Source: Belliella filtrata
Lineage (GTDB): Bacteria; Bacteroidota; Bacteroidia; Cytophagales; Cyclobacteriaceae
Assembly: GCF_022549775.1 (NCBI RefSeq)
Contig: NZ_JAKZGP010000014.1
Location: 25,409 to 89,408 of the forward strand
Length of the DNA: 64,000 nt
Direction: 5' to 3'
Shown here: in pieces, positions 1 through 10,247 of the stretch
Numbering within the stretch: position 1 is the stretch's first letter
Layout: each line of letters starts with the position of its first letter
Program-made: the position numbers and the translations under genes
Notes under the pieces: model-generated
Database searches by the model: none
What the model was told of the DNA's origin: nothing
Seen by the model: the letters and a program-made list of their open reading frames with translations, nothing else

Positions 1-230
1 TTGTTTTAAATAATTTGACCCATTGGGGCAGCGGAATTTCAATTGACTTTGTTATAAACAGTTTCTCCACTGGGGTATCTTTATGAAAATTTATATAATC
101 TCTAAAACCCGCAGACCTTTCAGGTTTTATTGACTACCAATCAATTATTAGAAACCATTGCGTGATATCTGATAAGGATTTTATCGCTATAGATCAATCG
201 ATTATTGCAATATGATACGGGTTTATGATG

Positions 231-1469
231 TTATCTGATTTGACCTGTTCCTCGAATCACCCATTTGTAACTGGTCAGTTCTGGTAAAGCCATAGGCCCT
301 CTTGCATGTAGTTTTTGAGTACTGATCCCTATTTCTGCACCCATTCCAAATTGATTGCCATCGGTGAATGCTGTAGAAGCATTTACATATACAGCTGCTG
401 CATCGACTACATGAAGGAATAGCTCTTGATTTTGTGAAGAATTACTGATGATAGACTCACTGTGTTTTGAACTGTATCGGTCTATGTGCTTTAAGGCTTC
501 ATCTATACTTTTTACCGTTTTGATAGACATTTTCAAAGCAAGAAATTCTGTCCCAAAGTGGGTCTGGTTGGCAGCTTTGATTTGATCGTTCGCTTCAAGT
601 ACTTCCAGAGCTTGCTGGTCTGCAAAAATTTCCACTCCTGACTCAAGCAAATCCTCAACTAGCTCTTGAAGGTCCGAGAGTCTGTTTTGGTGAATGATTA
701 AGCAGTCTAGACTGTTGCAAACACTTGGTCTTCTAGTTTTTGCATTATGAATGATAGCTTTACCCATTGCTAGATCAGCTGATTCGTCAAAATAGCAATG
801 AACTATACCAGCTCCAGTTTCTATTACAGGGACTTTAGCATGCTCTCTGACATAATTAATCAGGTTCTGACTACCTCTTGGGATGATGATGTCCACAAAA
901 TCTACAGCTTCAAGCAAGGCTTTTGTAGCAGATCGATCTGTTGGCAGTAGGGTAAAAGCTTCTTTAGGTAATTCCAGCTGAGCTAAGGTCCTATGAATTA
1001 CCTTGATAATGGCTTCGTTGGATTCAGCTGCATCCGAGCTTCCTTTAAGTACTAGCCCATTTCCTGACTTCAGGGCAATACAGAACACATCGAATGTTAC
1101 ATTTGGACGAGCTTCATAGATTACCCCAAGGACTCCAAGAGGAACGGAAATTTTGTTGAGCTGCAGCCCATTGTCTAAGGAACGACTTTCGATGGACTTT
1201 CCAAGTGGAGACGGCAGAGATTTGATTTGGAGGATTTCAGATACTATACTTCGGATTCTGTCCTCATTGAGGAGAAGTCTATCATATTTTGGGTCACTTT
1301 TTTGCATTTTCACCAAGTCTCTCTCATTGGCTTCAAGGATATCCCCCATAGATGCCAAAGTATTGTCAGCTAGATGTTCCAAAGCCGCATTGATCAAGTC
1401 GGGATGAATTCTTGAAAGTGACTTTGAGGCTTCTTTTAGTTTTGCAAAAGTATCTTGAAAGTGATTCAT
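231..1469 (-). CDS. proA: Glutamate-5-semialdehyde dehydrogenase (gamma-glutamyl phosphate reductase)
   Basis: Second enzyme of proline synthesis: NADPH-dependent reduction of gamma-glutamyl phosphate to glutamate semialdehyde in the cytoplasm. The 412 residues are the usual family length and keep the hallmark stretches: IYEARPNVTFD near residue 115, the LKGSSDA loop, IPRGSQNLI near 200, and SVCNSLDCL near 248, which holds the catalytic cysteine. The ATG lies one base after the proB stop, so the pair is almost certainly co-transcribed and possibly translationally coupled. Nothing is missing or odd. Identification is from family knowledge and is firm. Confidence 0.96.
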   Translation of the reverse strand: MNHFQDTFAKLKEASKSLSRIHPDLINAALEHLADNTLASMGDILEANERDLVKMQKSDPKYDRLLLNEDRIRSIVSEILQIKSLPSPLGKSIESRSLDNGLQLNKISVPLGVLGVIYEARPNVTFDVFCIALKSGNGLVLKGSSDAAESNEAIIKVIHRTLAQLELPKEAFTLLPTDRSATKALLEAVDFVDIIIPRGSQNLINYVREHAKVPVIETGAGIVHCYFDESADLAMGKAIIHNAKTRRPSVCNSLDCLIIHQNRLSDLQELVEDLLESGVEIFADQQALEVLEANDQIKAANQTHFGTEFLALKMSIKTVKSIDEALKHIDRYSSKHSESIISNSSQNQELFLHVVDAAAVYVNASTAFTDGNQFGMGAEIGISTQKLHARGPMALPELTSYKWVIRGTGQIR

Positions 1470-1470
1470 G

Positions 1471-2544
1471 TTAGAAAATGTACAAATAGTTGTAGTGAAT
1501 AATTGGTTTTTGATTTTTCTGACCTATTTTTTCTTGAATAGTCTTTGCGCTATATTCAGCCCTCCCGAGACCAAGCCTCTGACCCTCTTGGTCTATAATC
1601 CTGAGGATATCACCTTTCTCAAATTCCCCATTTACCAAGACAACTCCAATAGGCAGAAGGCTACTGATTTTTTGGCTCGATAGTGCGGCTTTGGCTCCTT
1701 CATTGATCATGACTTCACCTTTATAGTATTGATCCCCATGAGCTAGCCATTTTTTGGTACCATGCTTTACTTTGCTTGGTTCAAAATAGGTGAATGATCC
1801 TTGCTTGTTTTGAATTTGATCTAAAATATTGTCTTTTTTTCCATTGGCTATGATCACTTGTATGCCTAGGCTAGCAGATCTTTTTGCCATGTTGAGCTTG
1901 GTAAGCATACCACCTCTACCAAAAGAAGATTTGGTAGCTGATATATAGCTTGCCAGGTTGTCAGATTGGGCATCGACTTTTTGGATCAGTTCGGAGGTAG
2001 GGTCAGCTGGTGGGCCTGTATATATTCCATCAACATTGGTCAAAAGGATGAGTGAATCCGCATCTACCATGGCTGCTGTAAGACTCGCAAGTTCATCGTT
2101 GTCAGTGAACATCAATTCAGTAATAGCCACTGTATCATTTTCATTGATGATTGGGATGATATTTTGATCCAAGAGTCCGAGCAGGCAGTTTTTCATATTG
2201 AGAAAATGCTTTCTATCTCTAAAGTCCTCTTTGGTGACTAGGATTTGGGAAATGGCCAGTTGGTGGTCTTGGAAAAGGGATTTGTATGTGTTGATCAGCT
2301 CGATTTGACCCATGGAAGCCCAAATTTGTTTTCTGATCACTGGGTTGATTTTATCTGAAATATTAAGCTCTTGACGGCCAAAAGCAACAGCCCCCGAACT
2401 TACCAGAACTATTTTGGTACCCTTTCTGACCAAAGATGCAACTTGGGATGTCAGGTGTTTCATTCTCTCAAAATCAGGCTTTCCTTCTTGGGTTGTCAAT
2501 ACATTAGACCCGATTTTGATTACGCAAAAATTCAATTGATTCAT
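1471..2544 (-). CDS. proB: Glutamate 5-kinase
   Basis: First, normally proline-inhibited, step of proline synthesis: ATP-dependent phosphorylation of glutamate. The amino-acid kinase domain begins with VIKIGSNVLT and contains the LINENDTVA and TAAMVDADSLILLTNVDG segments. The last ~90 residues fit a PUA domain (KKWLAHGDQYYKGEV onward), so this is the full two-domain form. I chose the ATG at 2544 (MNQLNFCVIKIG); the frame is open to a TTG at 2568, but the extra eight residues do not look like the family N-terminus. It is the first gene of proBA. Confidence 0.95.
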   Translation of the reverse strand: MNQLNFCVIKIGSNVLTTQEGKPDFERMKHLTSQVASLVRKGTKIVLVSSGAVAFGRQELNISDKINPVIRKQIWASMGQIELINTYKSLFQDHQLAISQILVTKEDFRDRKHFLNMKNCLLGLLDQNIIPIINENDTVAITELMFTDNDELASLTAAMVDADSLILLTNVDGIYTGPPADPTSELIQKVDAQSDNLASYISATKSSFGRGGMLTKLNMAKRSASLGIQVIIANGKKDNILDQIQNKQGSFTYFEPSKVKHGTKKWLAHGDQYYKGEVMINEGAKAALSSQKISSLLPIGVVLVNGEFEKGDILRIIDQEGQRLGLGRAEYSAKTIQEKIGQKNQKPIIHYNYLYIF

Positions 2545-2626
2545 ATCCGAATTGTCAAATTGTTGCAATATTACTCGGATACTTGTAGAAATGCTACATT
2601 TATATGCTTTAGCTCTAGAAGATTTG

Positions 2627-3625
2627 CTAAAACCAGCGTTTTCTTTTGAAATAAATCACCATGAGCAAAGATACTACTATGAAGAAAATCCAGCTGGTCA
2701 AGTAACCATATTTCCAGTTAAGTTCGGGCATGTTTTCAAAGTTCATCCCATATACTCCAGCGATAAAGGTCAATGGAATGAAAATAGTAGCAATGATTGT
2801 CAAGGTCTTCATTACTTCATTTTGTTTCAAGCTGATATTTGACATGAAGATTTCGACCAAAGTGGTAATGGATTCCCTTTGCATCTCAAGATTTTCGATG
2901 ATTTCTACGGCGCTTTCATAGATATCATTGATAAAAGGATTTACTTTTTTGGTGACAAAAGGGCTTTCAGATTTTCGCCAAGAGGAAATAAGCTCTCTAG
3001 TGGGCCACACGATTTTTTTTATTTCTTGAAGATTTTTCCGTTGTCTATAGATGTCAGCAAGGTGAACCTTTTTTTGATCATTGATGATATCATCTTCTAG
3101 CTTTTCAGTTTGGTCACTGATCAATTCTAAGATGACATAGTATTGGTCTAGTATCGCATCAAGTAAGGTATATGAAAAATAGTCAGTACCTAATTTTCGC
3201 ATTTTGCCGTAGGGATTTTCTAACCTAACCCTTATTGGGTCAAAGATATCATAGGCATGCTCTTGAAAGGTGATGACCAAGTTTTTGTTGAAGGCTATAC
3301 TTACTTGCTCCATTTCCAGTGCTTCTATGGAACTCTTGGTGTAGAGCATCTTGGTGACAATCAAGATGAAATTGTCGAAATCTTCAAGTTTTGGTCTTTG
3401 ATCAGTGTTTTGAATATCTTCGAATGCTACAGGGTGAATTTCAAAAAAATCACAAACATCTTTAAATACTTTATCATCATCGCCTTTGTAAATGTTGAGC
3501 CAGAATTTTTTGTCTGGCGTGATCAAACCAGAGATTTCTTGTATGCTTTTGAGGTGATGCTTTTCAAAATGATTTTCTGCAAATGCATATAGCTCAAAAC
3601 TTCTCGTCAAAGTGGCATTTTCCAT
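2627..3625 (-). CDS. corA: CorA-family magnesium/cobalt transporter
   Basis: Inner-membrane pentameric Mg2+ (Co2+) channel. The 332-residue protein has the expected long, charged, mostly helical cytoplasmic domain, then two C-terminal membrane helices (about 270-292 and 304-325) separated by the YGMNFENMPE loop carrying the GMN selectivity signature. It ends in a short basic tail (YFKRKRWF), as is usual. The ATG at 3625 directly follows the response-regulator gene on the same strand (8-bp gap), so the two may be co-transcribed; whether that has functional meaning is unknown. Confidence 0.93.
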   Translation of the reverse strand: MENATLTRSFELYAFAENHFEKHHLKSIQEISGLITPDKKFWLNIYKGDDDKVFKDVCDFFEIHPVAFEDIQNTDQRPKLEDFDNFILIVTKMLYTKSSIEALEMEQVSIAFNKNLVITFQEHAYDIFDPIRVRLENPYGKMRKLGTDYFSYTLLDAILDQYYVILELISDQTEKLEDDIINDQKKVHLADIYRQRKNLQEIKKIVWPTRELISSWRKSESPFVTKKVNPFINDIYESAVEIIENLEMQRESITTLVEIFMSNISLKQNEVMKTLTIIATIFIPLTFIAGVYGMNFENMPELNWKYGYLTSWIFFIVVSLLMVIYFKRKRWF

Positions 3626-3633
3626 TCAGAAAT

Positions 3634-4008
3634 TTAAAGAAGATTTTTGAATTTTTCTGGTGTAAGAGGTTTTTCAATAAACCCATCTACACAATCATAC
3701 CTTTTTGCCTTTTGCTGATCTTGGAAATCTATCGAGCTTGAAAGCATGATTATTTTGTCTTTTCTGTGCTTATTTTTTTCTAAATATTGATTGAGAAAAT
3801 CCCAACCATTCATCACAGGCATGTTGATGTCTAGCAGAATAAGTGTTTTTTCGTCAGGTGAAATGCTAGCTAATCTTTCTAGTGCTTTTTCAGCCTCAAG
3901 ATATTCTTCCACTTGTTCTGCGATATTCATTTTGGAGATGAGCCTCTTATTGATCAGGTTGTTGATCGGGTCATCGTCTACTAGAATGATGGAATAAAAT
4001 TGATACAT
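3634..4008 (-). CDS. Single-domain response regulator (CheY-like receiver)
   Basis: A free-standing receiver domain of 124 residues with no output domain. The acidic pocket (LVDDDPIN), the phospho-acceptor Asp in LLDINMPVMNGW, the Ser of MLSSSID in the switch position and the Lys of EKPLTP are all present, so it should be phosphorylatable. No histidine kinase is adjacent; the nearest in the window is at 53 kb. It is immediately followed by corA. Bacteroidota carry many such orphan receivers; the partner cannot be assigned from sequence. Confidence 0.9.
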   Translation of the reverse strand: MYQFYSIILVDDDPINNLINKRLISKMNIAEQVEEYLEAEKALERLASISPDEKTLILLDINMPVMNGWDFLNQYLEKNKHRKDKIIMLSSSIDFQDQQKAKRYDCVDGFIEKPLTPEKFKNLL

Positions 4009-4173
4009 TAATATTAATCGCGATAAAAGTGGACTTTAACTTTGGGTAACTTCCTACTAAAGTACAATTATATTCGGATGTTTGAAAAATAATACCAGAA
4101 AAATTGCTCAATTGACGTGTATCCATAGATGTATCAACTAATTCGATGGAAACATGTACTGGATCTAATCCAC

Positions 4174-4201
4174 AAAAAAAGGGAGCATAACTCCCTTTTT
4201 T
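4174..4201 (-). terminator. Rho-independent terminator of groESL
   Basis: An A-tract, GGGAG, the 5-base loop CATAA, then CTCCC and a T-tract form a symmetrical hairpin 30 bp beyond the groEL stop. On the minus strand it ends in a run of seven T. The symmetry means it could also work on the plus strand. Confidence 0.85.
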
Positions 4202-4231
4202 ATAAACTTATTTATGAATTGGTGTCATTGA

Positions 4232-5863
<1,632 letters not shown>

Positions 5864-5903
5864 TTAATTTCTTTTTTGGTTTTTGAATGTTTTGATAGAA
5901 TGA

Positions 5904-6182
5904 TTAAAGTACTGCAAAGATGTCAGCTTCTCTCATGATCAAGAAATCCTTACCATCTACAGAAAGTTCAGTACCAGCATACTTACCGTAAAGTACAGTA
6001 TCACCTACTTTTACAGTCAATGGTTCATCTTTTTTGCCACTGCCTACGGCTACTACGGTACCTTTTTGAGGTTTTTCTTTTGCTGTATCTGGAATGTACA
6101 ATCCTGAAGCGGTTTTCTCTTCAGCTGCAGCAGGCTCTACCAGAACTCTGTCTGCAAGAGGCTTGATGTTGACTTGTGACAT
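5904..6182 (-). CDS. groES: 10-kDa co-chaperonin GroES
   Basis: Heptameric lid of the GroEL chamber. Its 92 residues are normal length, with [12 protein letters not shown] at the N-terminus, the mobile loop ([16 protein letters not shown]) that docks on GroEL, and the [15 protein letters not shown] core. It is the first gene of groESL. The 220-bp region upstream, shared with a divergent gene, carries three direct repeats that are the likely control site; no CIRCE inverted repeat is visible. Confidence 0.97.
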   Translation of the reverse strand: MSQVNIKPLADRVLVEPAAAEEKTASGLYIPDTAKEKPQKGTVVAVGSGKKDEPLTVKVGDTVLYGKYAGTELSVDGKDFLIMREADIFAVL

Positions 6183-6303
6183 AAATTATAAGTTTTAATT
6201 AAGGTTAGTTCAAATTTCTTTCGTGCAGCATTGTTCACTTTTTGTGCCAATCCTCGAACTTGGCTCGTTCCTGCCATAAAGTCTTAAAATGCCTCCCGAG
6301 AGT

Positions 6304-6372
6304 CTGTCAGAAATGATTTTTTTAATTTTTTTTCTGTCAAAATTTCAATCATAACTTTAAAATCTGTCAGAA
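6304..6372. promoter_or_regulatory. Three CTGTCA(G/A)AA direct repeats at 30-bp pitch upstream of groESL
   Basis: The nonamer CTGTCAGAA occurs at 6304-6312 and 6364-6372, with the one-mismatch copy CTGTCAAAA at 6334-6342. The starts are exactly 30 bp apart, close to three helical turns, so all copies face the same side of the DNA. They lie 122-190 bp upstream of groES and just before the divergent gene at 6407. A role as a stress-regulator binding array is inference; the spacing is read directly from the sequence. Confidence 0.5.
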
Positions 6373-6406
6373 TTTTACTATCTTTTTATTGCTTAAATTG
6401 ATCGTT

Positions 6407-7114
6407 ATGAAAACATTATCTGAAAATTGGATCACAGAGGGCTGGATAGATTTCGAGTATAAGAAATATGTGCTATTAGCATATCTGAAAGATGTAAATC
6501 ATGATTTTAAAAATGTCAAGCTGTACCCGCCATTGGCAGACTTGATTCATCACTATGGCAGGCTGAGGCAATTTGCCGAGAACAAGGAACAACTCAAAGC
6601 CGCTTTTCCAAAGCTCATCACAAGTGCTGATATGGAACAGCTAAAATTCAATTACAAGCCACTTCATATTGATGATGAGACGATGCAACAGCTTGAGGAG
6701 ATAGTGCAATATGCTCTACCAAAGTTCAAGGATCGTATTGAAGAGGGCAAAAGAATTTATGATTTCTTAGAAGGGGAGATGTCTATAGAGCCAGTGGGTA
6801 TATGTCCCATTTATCAAAAAGAAGGTTACATGATGTTGTCTCAAGAGAAGACCAAAGATATTTTAATTTATAGGTATCAAGTCAATTTGTTTCAGAATAG
6901 TGTGGATCGTTATAAAGGAATCATGCTTCAGTTTATAAAAAATGTGAGGCTTTCTTTGGTTAATACTTTTGAGCAAATCAAGATGAACTTGGTGAAGGAA
7001 TATAAGGAACTGCCAAATCCAGCGACCTATCGTATTCATTCCAAATTTCATGTGCCGATACAAGAAAGCCTAATCCCGATCAGTAAAAGACTTTTGCTTA
7101 AAAGTGTAGAATAA
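6407..7114 (+). CDS. Conserved hypothetical protein, 235 aa
   Basis: I do not recognise a named family. The ATG at 6407 (MKTLSENWITEGWIDFEY) is preferred over an upstream TTG at 6389. The protein is soluble, rich in aromatic and charged residues, has no signal peptide or membrane segment, and is predicted mostly helical (for example residues 60-120 with QQLEEIVQYALPKFKDR). It is divergent from groES and shares its repeat-bearing upstream region, so it could be stress co-regulated; that is inference. A strong terminator follows directly. Confidence 0.8.
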   Translation: MKTLSENWITEGWIDFEYKKYVLLAYLKDVNHDFKNVKLYPPLADLIHHYGRLRQFAENKEQLKAAFPKLITSADMEQLKFNYKPLHIDDETMQQLEEIVQYALPKFKDRIEEGKRIYDFLEGEMSIEPVGICPIYQKEGYMMLSQEKTKDILIYRYQVNLFQNSVDRYKGIMLQFIKNVRLSLVNTFEQIKMNLVKEYKELPNPATYRIHSKFHVPIQESLIPISKRLLLKSVE

Positions 7115-7115
7115 G

Positions 7116-7144
7116 AAAGGCTCTCCGGTTGAGGAGAGCCTTTT
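7116..7144 (+). terminator. Rho-independent terminator, probably bidirectional
   Basis: AAAGGCTCTCC, the loop GGTTGA, then GGAGAGCCTTTT: an 11-bp stem with a T-run, immediately after the stop of the 6407 gene and facing the end of secG. It separates two convergent units. Confidence 0.88.
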
Positions 7145-7169
7145 CATTGATTCTATTTTTTTTGGTAGA

Positions 7170-7553
7170 TTAATCTTCGTTAGAATCTTCTACGGGTGCT
7201 TCTGATCCTTCAGACTCAGCTGGAGTAGATGGTAAAAGGGAACCGCCTTCTTCATTACTGTCAAATTGAGGAGCTACCATTTGTCTCTTTGCATTCTCGA
7301 TATTTGGCGAGCTGAAAGAATCCACACTTGATGAAGTGTAGAATGCAGAACTTACCAATGAAAGAACAAGTATGGCTACAGCCAATACCCAAGTAGATTT
7401 TTCAAGAATATTACCGGTTTTAGTAACACCCATAATTTGCGATGCGCTTCCACCAAATGCTGCGCCTACACCACCTTTTGAGTTTTGCGAAAGGATGACC
7501 AAAATCAACAATACGGCCAATACAATGATGATGCTAATAAGAATGGTAAACAT
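7170..7553 (-). CDS. secG: Protein-export membrane protein SecG
   Basis: Small subunit of the SecYEG translocon. Two membrane helices are visible (residues 1-20 and about 52-72), separated by the family motif VILSQNSKGGVGAAFGG with GVTKTGNILEKSTWVLA. The C-terminal ~50 residues are an acidic, low-complexity cytoplasmic tail (PAESEGSEAPVEDSNED), longer than in E. coli SecG but common in Bacteroidota. It is the last gene of the miaB operon, 10 bp after the TPR-type protein. Confidence 0.93.
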   Translation of the reverse strand: MFTILISIIIVLAVLLILVILSQNSKGGVGAAFGGSASQIMGVTKTGNILEKSTWVLAVAILVLSLVSSAFYTSSSVDSFSSPNIENAKRQMVAPQFDSNEEGGSLLPSTPAESEGSEAPVEDSNED

Positions 7554-7563
7554 ATTTTTAACT

Positions 7564-8370
7564 TTATTCTTCTAATTCTTTTATCAAGTCCGCAAAGTAA
7601 GTGCTTTTATTTGGAAATTTCACAATTAATTTTTTATAAATTTCCTTAGCTTTTCCTTTTTTTCCTTGCTTTACGAGTAATTTGGCAAAGGCCTCTGAAA
7701 TGATGTTTGGATTAAGCTTGGTGCTTTTTTCAGAAAGATCTTCTTGTTTTTGAACATTTTCAATCTCTTTGATTGTAGCAAGCTTGATTTCTTTCTTGCT
7801 GAAGGCTTTGATGATATCTATCTGTTCTTTTTTCTTACTATCGACAATTTCCTTCTTCTCTTTTCTTTTGATAGTTTCTATCAGATCATCGGAACTCCCT
7901 GCTCTTTTTGTTTTTTTCTTACTTACTCCCTTTTTTTTCTCTGGAATATCCTCTGGCGTCTCTGGGGCACTCTTTTGATGGAGGTCTTCATCTAATTTTT
8001 TCAGAATATTGGCCCTTTGACTAGGGCTTTGCTCTTCAGAAGGTGTGGGGACCAGATCAAGTGGTTCTTTAGATTCACTTTTGATTTCTGGATTAGCCGG
8101 GAGCTTTGTTGAGTAGTCTGTTGGCTCTGGGAATGCGATGTCTTTTTCAAGAAGTTGTTTCAGCCATTGCCTGTTTGGGCTACTTATTGCCGCCCATGGT
8201 AGAAATTCATTGCCTTTGCCTTTTGAATGCTGATATTCATATTTAGCCAAAAGGACATTTGGAACTTGAAAATAAGGGAAATTTTCATGAACCTTGATCA
8301 ACTGGTTGACCTGCTCTTTGGTGAGCTGATTTCCATGTTTGATGATTTCTTGAAATTGTTCTGCGTTCAC
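7564..8370 (-). CDS. Bacteroidota TPR-like hypothetical protein
   Basis: No named function. The N-terminal ~50 residues (VNAEQFQEIIKHGNQ, then HENFPYFQVPNVLLAKYEY) match the layout of a common Bacteroidota family that begins with a helical segment and a YPYFQ-type motif. The middle is a highly charged Lys/Glu linker, and the last ~45 residues (SEAFAKLLVKQGKKGKAKEIYKKLI) form one tetratricopeptide-like hairpin. The frame is open to 8457, but the GTG at 8370 fits the family start and removes an overlap with lptE; start choice is moderate confidence. It sits between lptE and secG. Confidence 0.75.
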   Translation of the reverse strand: MNAEQFQEIIKHGNQLTKEQVNQLIKVHENFPYFQVPNVLLAKYEYQHSKGKGNEFLPWAAISSPNRQWLKQLLEKDIAFPEPTDYSTKLPANPEIKSESKEPLDLVPTPSEEQSPSQRANILKKLDEDLHQKSAPETPEDIPEKKKGVSKKKTKRAGSSDDLIETIKRKEKKEIVDSKKKEQIDIIKAFSKKEIKLATIKEIENVQKQEDLSEKSTKLNPNIISEAFAKLLVKQGKKGKAKEIYKKLIVKFPNKSTYFADLIKELEE

Positions 8371-8407
8371 TTTATTTCTACTTATCGAGTTTCGAATATA
8401 ATCAATT

Positions 8408-8953
8408 TTACCAATTGGCCACAGTAGCGGTGAAGATATCCTGTATGATGTTCTCAAATATTTCTTCTATCAATGTGCTTTCTACTTGAAGCAATGAAGT
8501 TGTTCTAGGGTTGTAATCTGAAAAGAATGAAAAGCTTCTTTTAAGGTTGTCTTCTTCATTTTGCAGGTTGATAAACTCTACCTCAACGACAATGGTCAAC
8601 CTTTCTTGACCAGCCCTGTCTGGGACATTGGGATCAGTACTGGTCACAGAGGCTTGTGGAGCCGTGTTGTACCTTACAATGGCGCCGGATAATTGGAGAT
8701 CCCCATTACTTCTGACTAGCTCTAGTTGTGTGTTTCTTTGATAGAAATCTTTCAATGATTCTGTGAACAACTGTCCCATGTTTGCAGGACCTCCTCCTGA
8801 ATCATTGAAAAAGTTCTCAACTGAAAATGTTTTCGTGATGTCGTAATCTATGTTGGTTCCAGTAAAACTATACTTCACCGAACAGGCTTGAATAGAAAAG
8901 GCAAGGATTATAAAAATGCCCAGTCTTTTCTTGAGTGATTTAATCAATATCAT
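8408..8953 (-). CDS. lptE: LPS-assembly lipoprotein LptE
   Basis: Outer-membrane lipoprotein that plugs and assists LptD in delivering LPS to the surface. A hydrophobic signal segment ends in a lipobox with Cys at FSIQACSVKYSF (about residue 24), followed by a 155-residue beta-rich domain. The pattern TKTFSVENFFN...LFTESLKDFYQRNTQLELV...GDLQLSGAIVRY is that of Bacteroidota LptE. It overlaps the sigma-54 activator gene by 14 bp, so the two are coupled. LptD is not in the window. Confidence 0.87.
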   Translation of the reverse strand: MILIKSLKKRLGIFIILAFSIQACSVKYSFTGTNIDYDITKTFSVENFFNDSGGGPANMGQLFTESLKDFYQRNTQLELVRSNGDLQLSGAIVRYNTAPQASVTSTDPNVPDRAGQERLTIVVEVEFINLQNEEDNLKRSFSFFSDYNPRTTSLLQVESTLIEEIFENIIQDIFTATVANW

Positions 8954-10232
8954 ATTGCTTGATTTTCCTATATAACGTCCTTTCGGAGATTCCTAGGTCG
9001 TTGGCGGCATGTTTTCTTTTATTATTATGCTTTTGCAATGCCTTTACGATCATTTCTTTCTCTTTTTTCTCTAGCGAAAGTGAATTATCGTCTTCTTCAT
9101 GGATGATATCCTCTATAGCTTCTTCTTCATATGATTCATGATCCTCATTCTTCTTCATCTGATCGATCACTAAAGGGAAATTCACTGGTGAAGAAGGTTG
9201 AGAAGTTGTTTCGTCAAATTTGACTGAATGTTCGAGATCTTCGAAGAGATTTTGGTGCTTGTTTATGATATTTGCATTCAATTCACCTGACTGATATGTT
9301 TCTAGAACGAGCTGCTTAAGTTCATTCATGTCTTTTTTCATATCAAATAGCACCTTATACAAGATATCTCTTTCTGAGAAATCTTTGCTGCCTTCTTGGC
9401 TAGCTCCGCTTCCTGTATAAGGCGCAGGTAATCTAGTTTGGTCAGAAGGTAAGTATCTCCCCAATGTAGCTGCATCTATCTCTCTCTCTTGTTCTAGGAG
9501 AGAGATTTGTTCAGCTAAGTTTTTAAGCTGGCGAATATTTCCTGGAAAAGGGAATTTCATGAGGAGCTGCTTGGCATCTTCATCAAGTGATATGGGTTTG
9601 ACGCTGTATTTTTCGGAGAAATCCGTGGTGAATTTTCGGAAGAGTAACACCATGTCTTCGCCTCTTTCTCTCAATGGAGGGACGTAGATCGGTACTGTGT
9701 TTAACCTGTAGTAAAGGTCTTCACGGAATTTACCTTTTTCCACAGCTTTGATCAAATTGACATTAGTGGCTGCGATGACCCTTACATTGGTCTTTTGAAC
9801 TTTAGAAGAGCCAACTTTGATAAATTCACCATTCTCTAAAACCCGAAGCAGTCTCGCCTGAGTCCCAAGTGGCATTTCTCCGATTTCATCCAAAAAGATG
9901 GAACCTCCATCTGTTACTTCAAAATACCCTTTGCGGGCTTCATGAGCACCTGTAAAGGATCCTTTTTCATGACCGAAAAGTTCTGAATCTATCGTGCCTT
10001 CTGGGATAGCCCCACAGTTGATGGCAATGAATTTCCCGTGCTTTCTGACACTGAGAGAATGTATGATTTTGGAAAAAGATTCTTTTCCACTACCGCTTTC
10101 ACCAGTGATGAGCACAGTCATGTCGGTAGGAGAGGCTTGCATAGCCACTTGTATGGCATGGTTGAGCAATGGACTATTGCCTATAATTCCAAATCTTTGC
10201 TTTACACTCTGAATCTCTGATGCTGTGATCAT
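8940..10232 (-). CDS. Sigma-54-dependent activator without a sensory domain
   Basis: Bacterial enhancer-binding protein for RpoN promoters. The AAA+ module starts almost at the N-terminus (about residue 12): Walker A GESGSGKES, Walker B GGSIFLDEIGEM, sensor I ATNVN and the arginine segment FREDLYYRLN. The sigma-54 contact loop reads GSFTGA, not the commoner GAFTGA. After a ~130-residue acidic linker comes a Fis-type helix-turn-helix (AANDLGISERTLYRKIKQY). There is no receiver, GAF or PAS domain, so activity must be set by abundance, a partner or the linker. It lies between miaB and lptE in one operon. Confidence 0.93.
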   Translation of the reverse strand: MITASEIQSVKQRFGIIGNSPLLNHAIQVAMQASPTDMTVLITGESGSGKESFSKIIHSLSVRKHGKFIAINCGAIPEGTIDSELFGHEKGSFTGAHEARKGYFEVTDGGSIFLDEIGEMPLGTQARLLRVLENGEFIKVGSSKVQKTNVRVIAATNVNLIKAVEKGKFREDLYYRLNTVPIYVPPLRERGEDMVLLFRKFTTDFSEKYSVKPISLDEDAKQLLMKFPFPGNIRQLKNLAEQISLLEQEREIDAATLGRYLPSDQTRLPAPYTGSGASQEGSKDFSERDILYKVLFDMKKDMNELKQLVLETYQSGELNANIINKHQNLFEDLEHSVKFDETTSQPSSPVNFPLVIDQMKKNEDHESYEEEAIEDIIHEEDDNSLSLEKKEKEMIVKALQKHNNKRKHAANDLGISERTLYRKIKQYDID

Positions 10233-10247
10233 TTTCCTAGCTTTGGT

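Noticed and set aside
195..206. AATCGATT palindrome resembling the LacI operators
   Set aside because: The flanking bases do not fit the GNAAWCGATTSC pattern and it lies beyond the 3' end of proA, not before a gene.
6240..6260. Sigma-54-like TGGCAC on the minus strand before groES
   Set aside because: The -12 element TTGC is missing at the required distance (GTGAA occurs instead), so it does not make a sigma-54 promoter.
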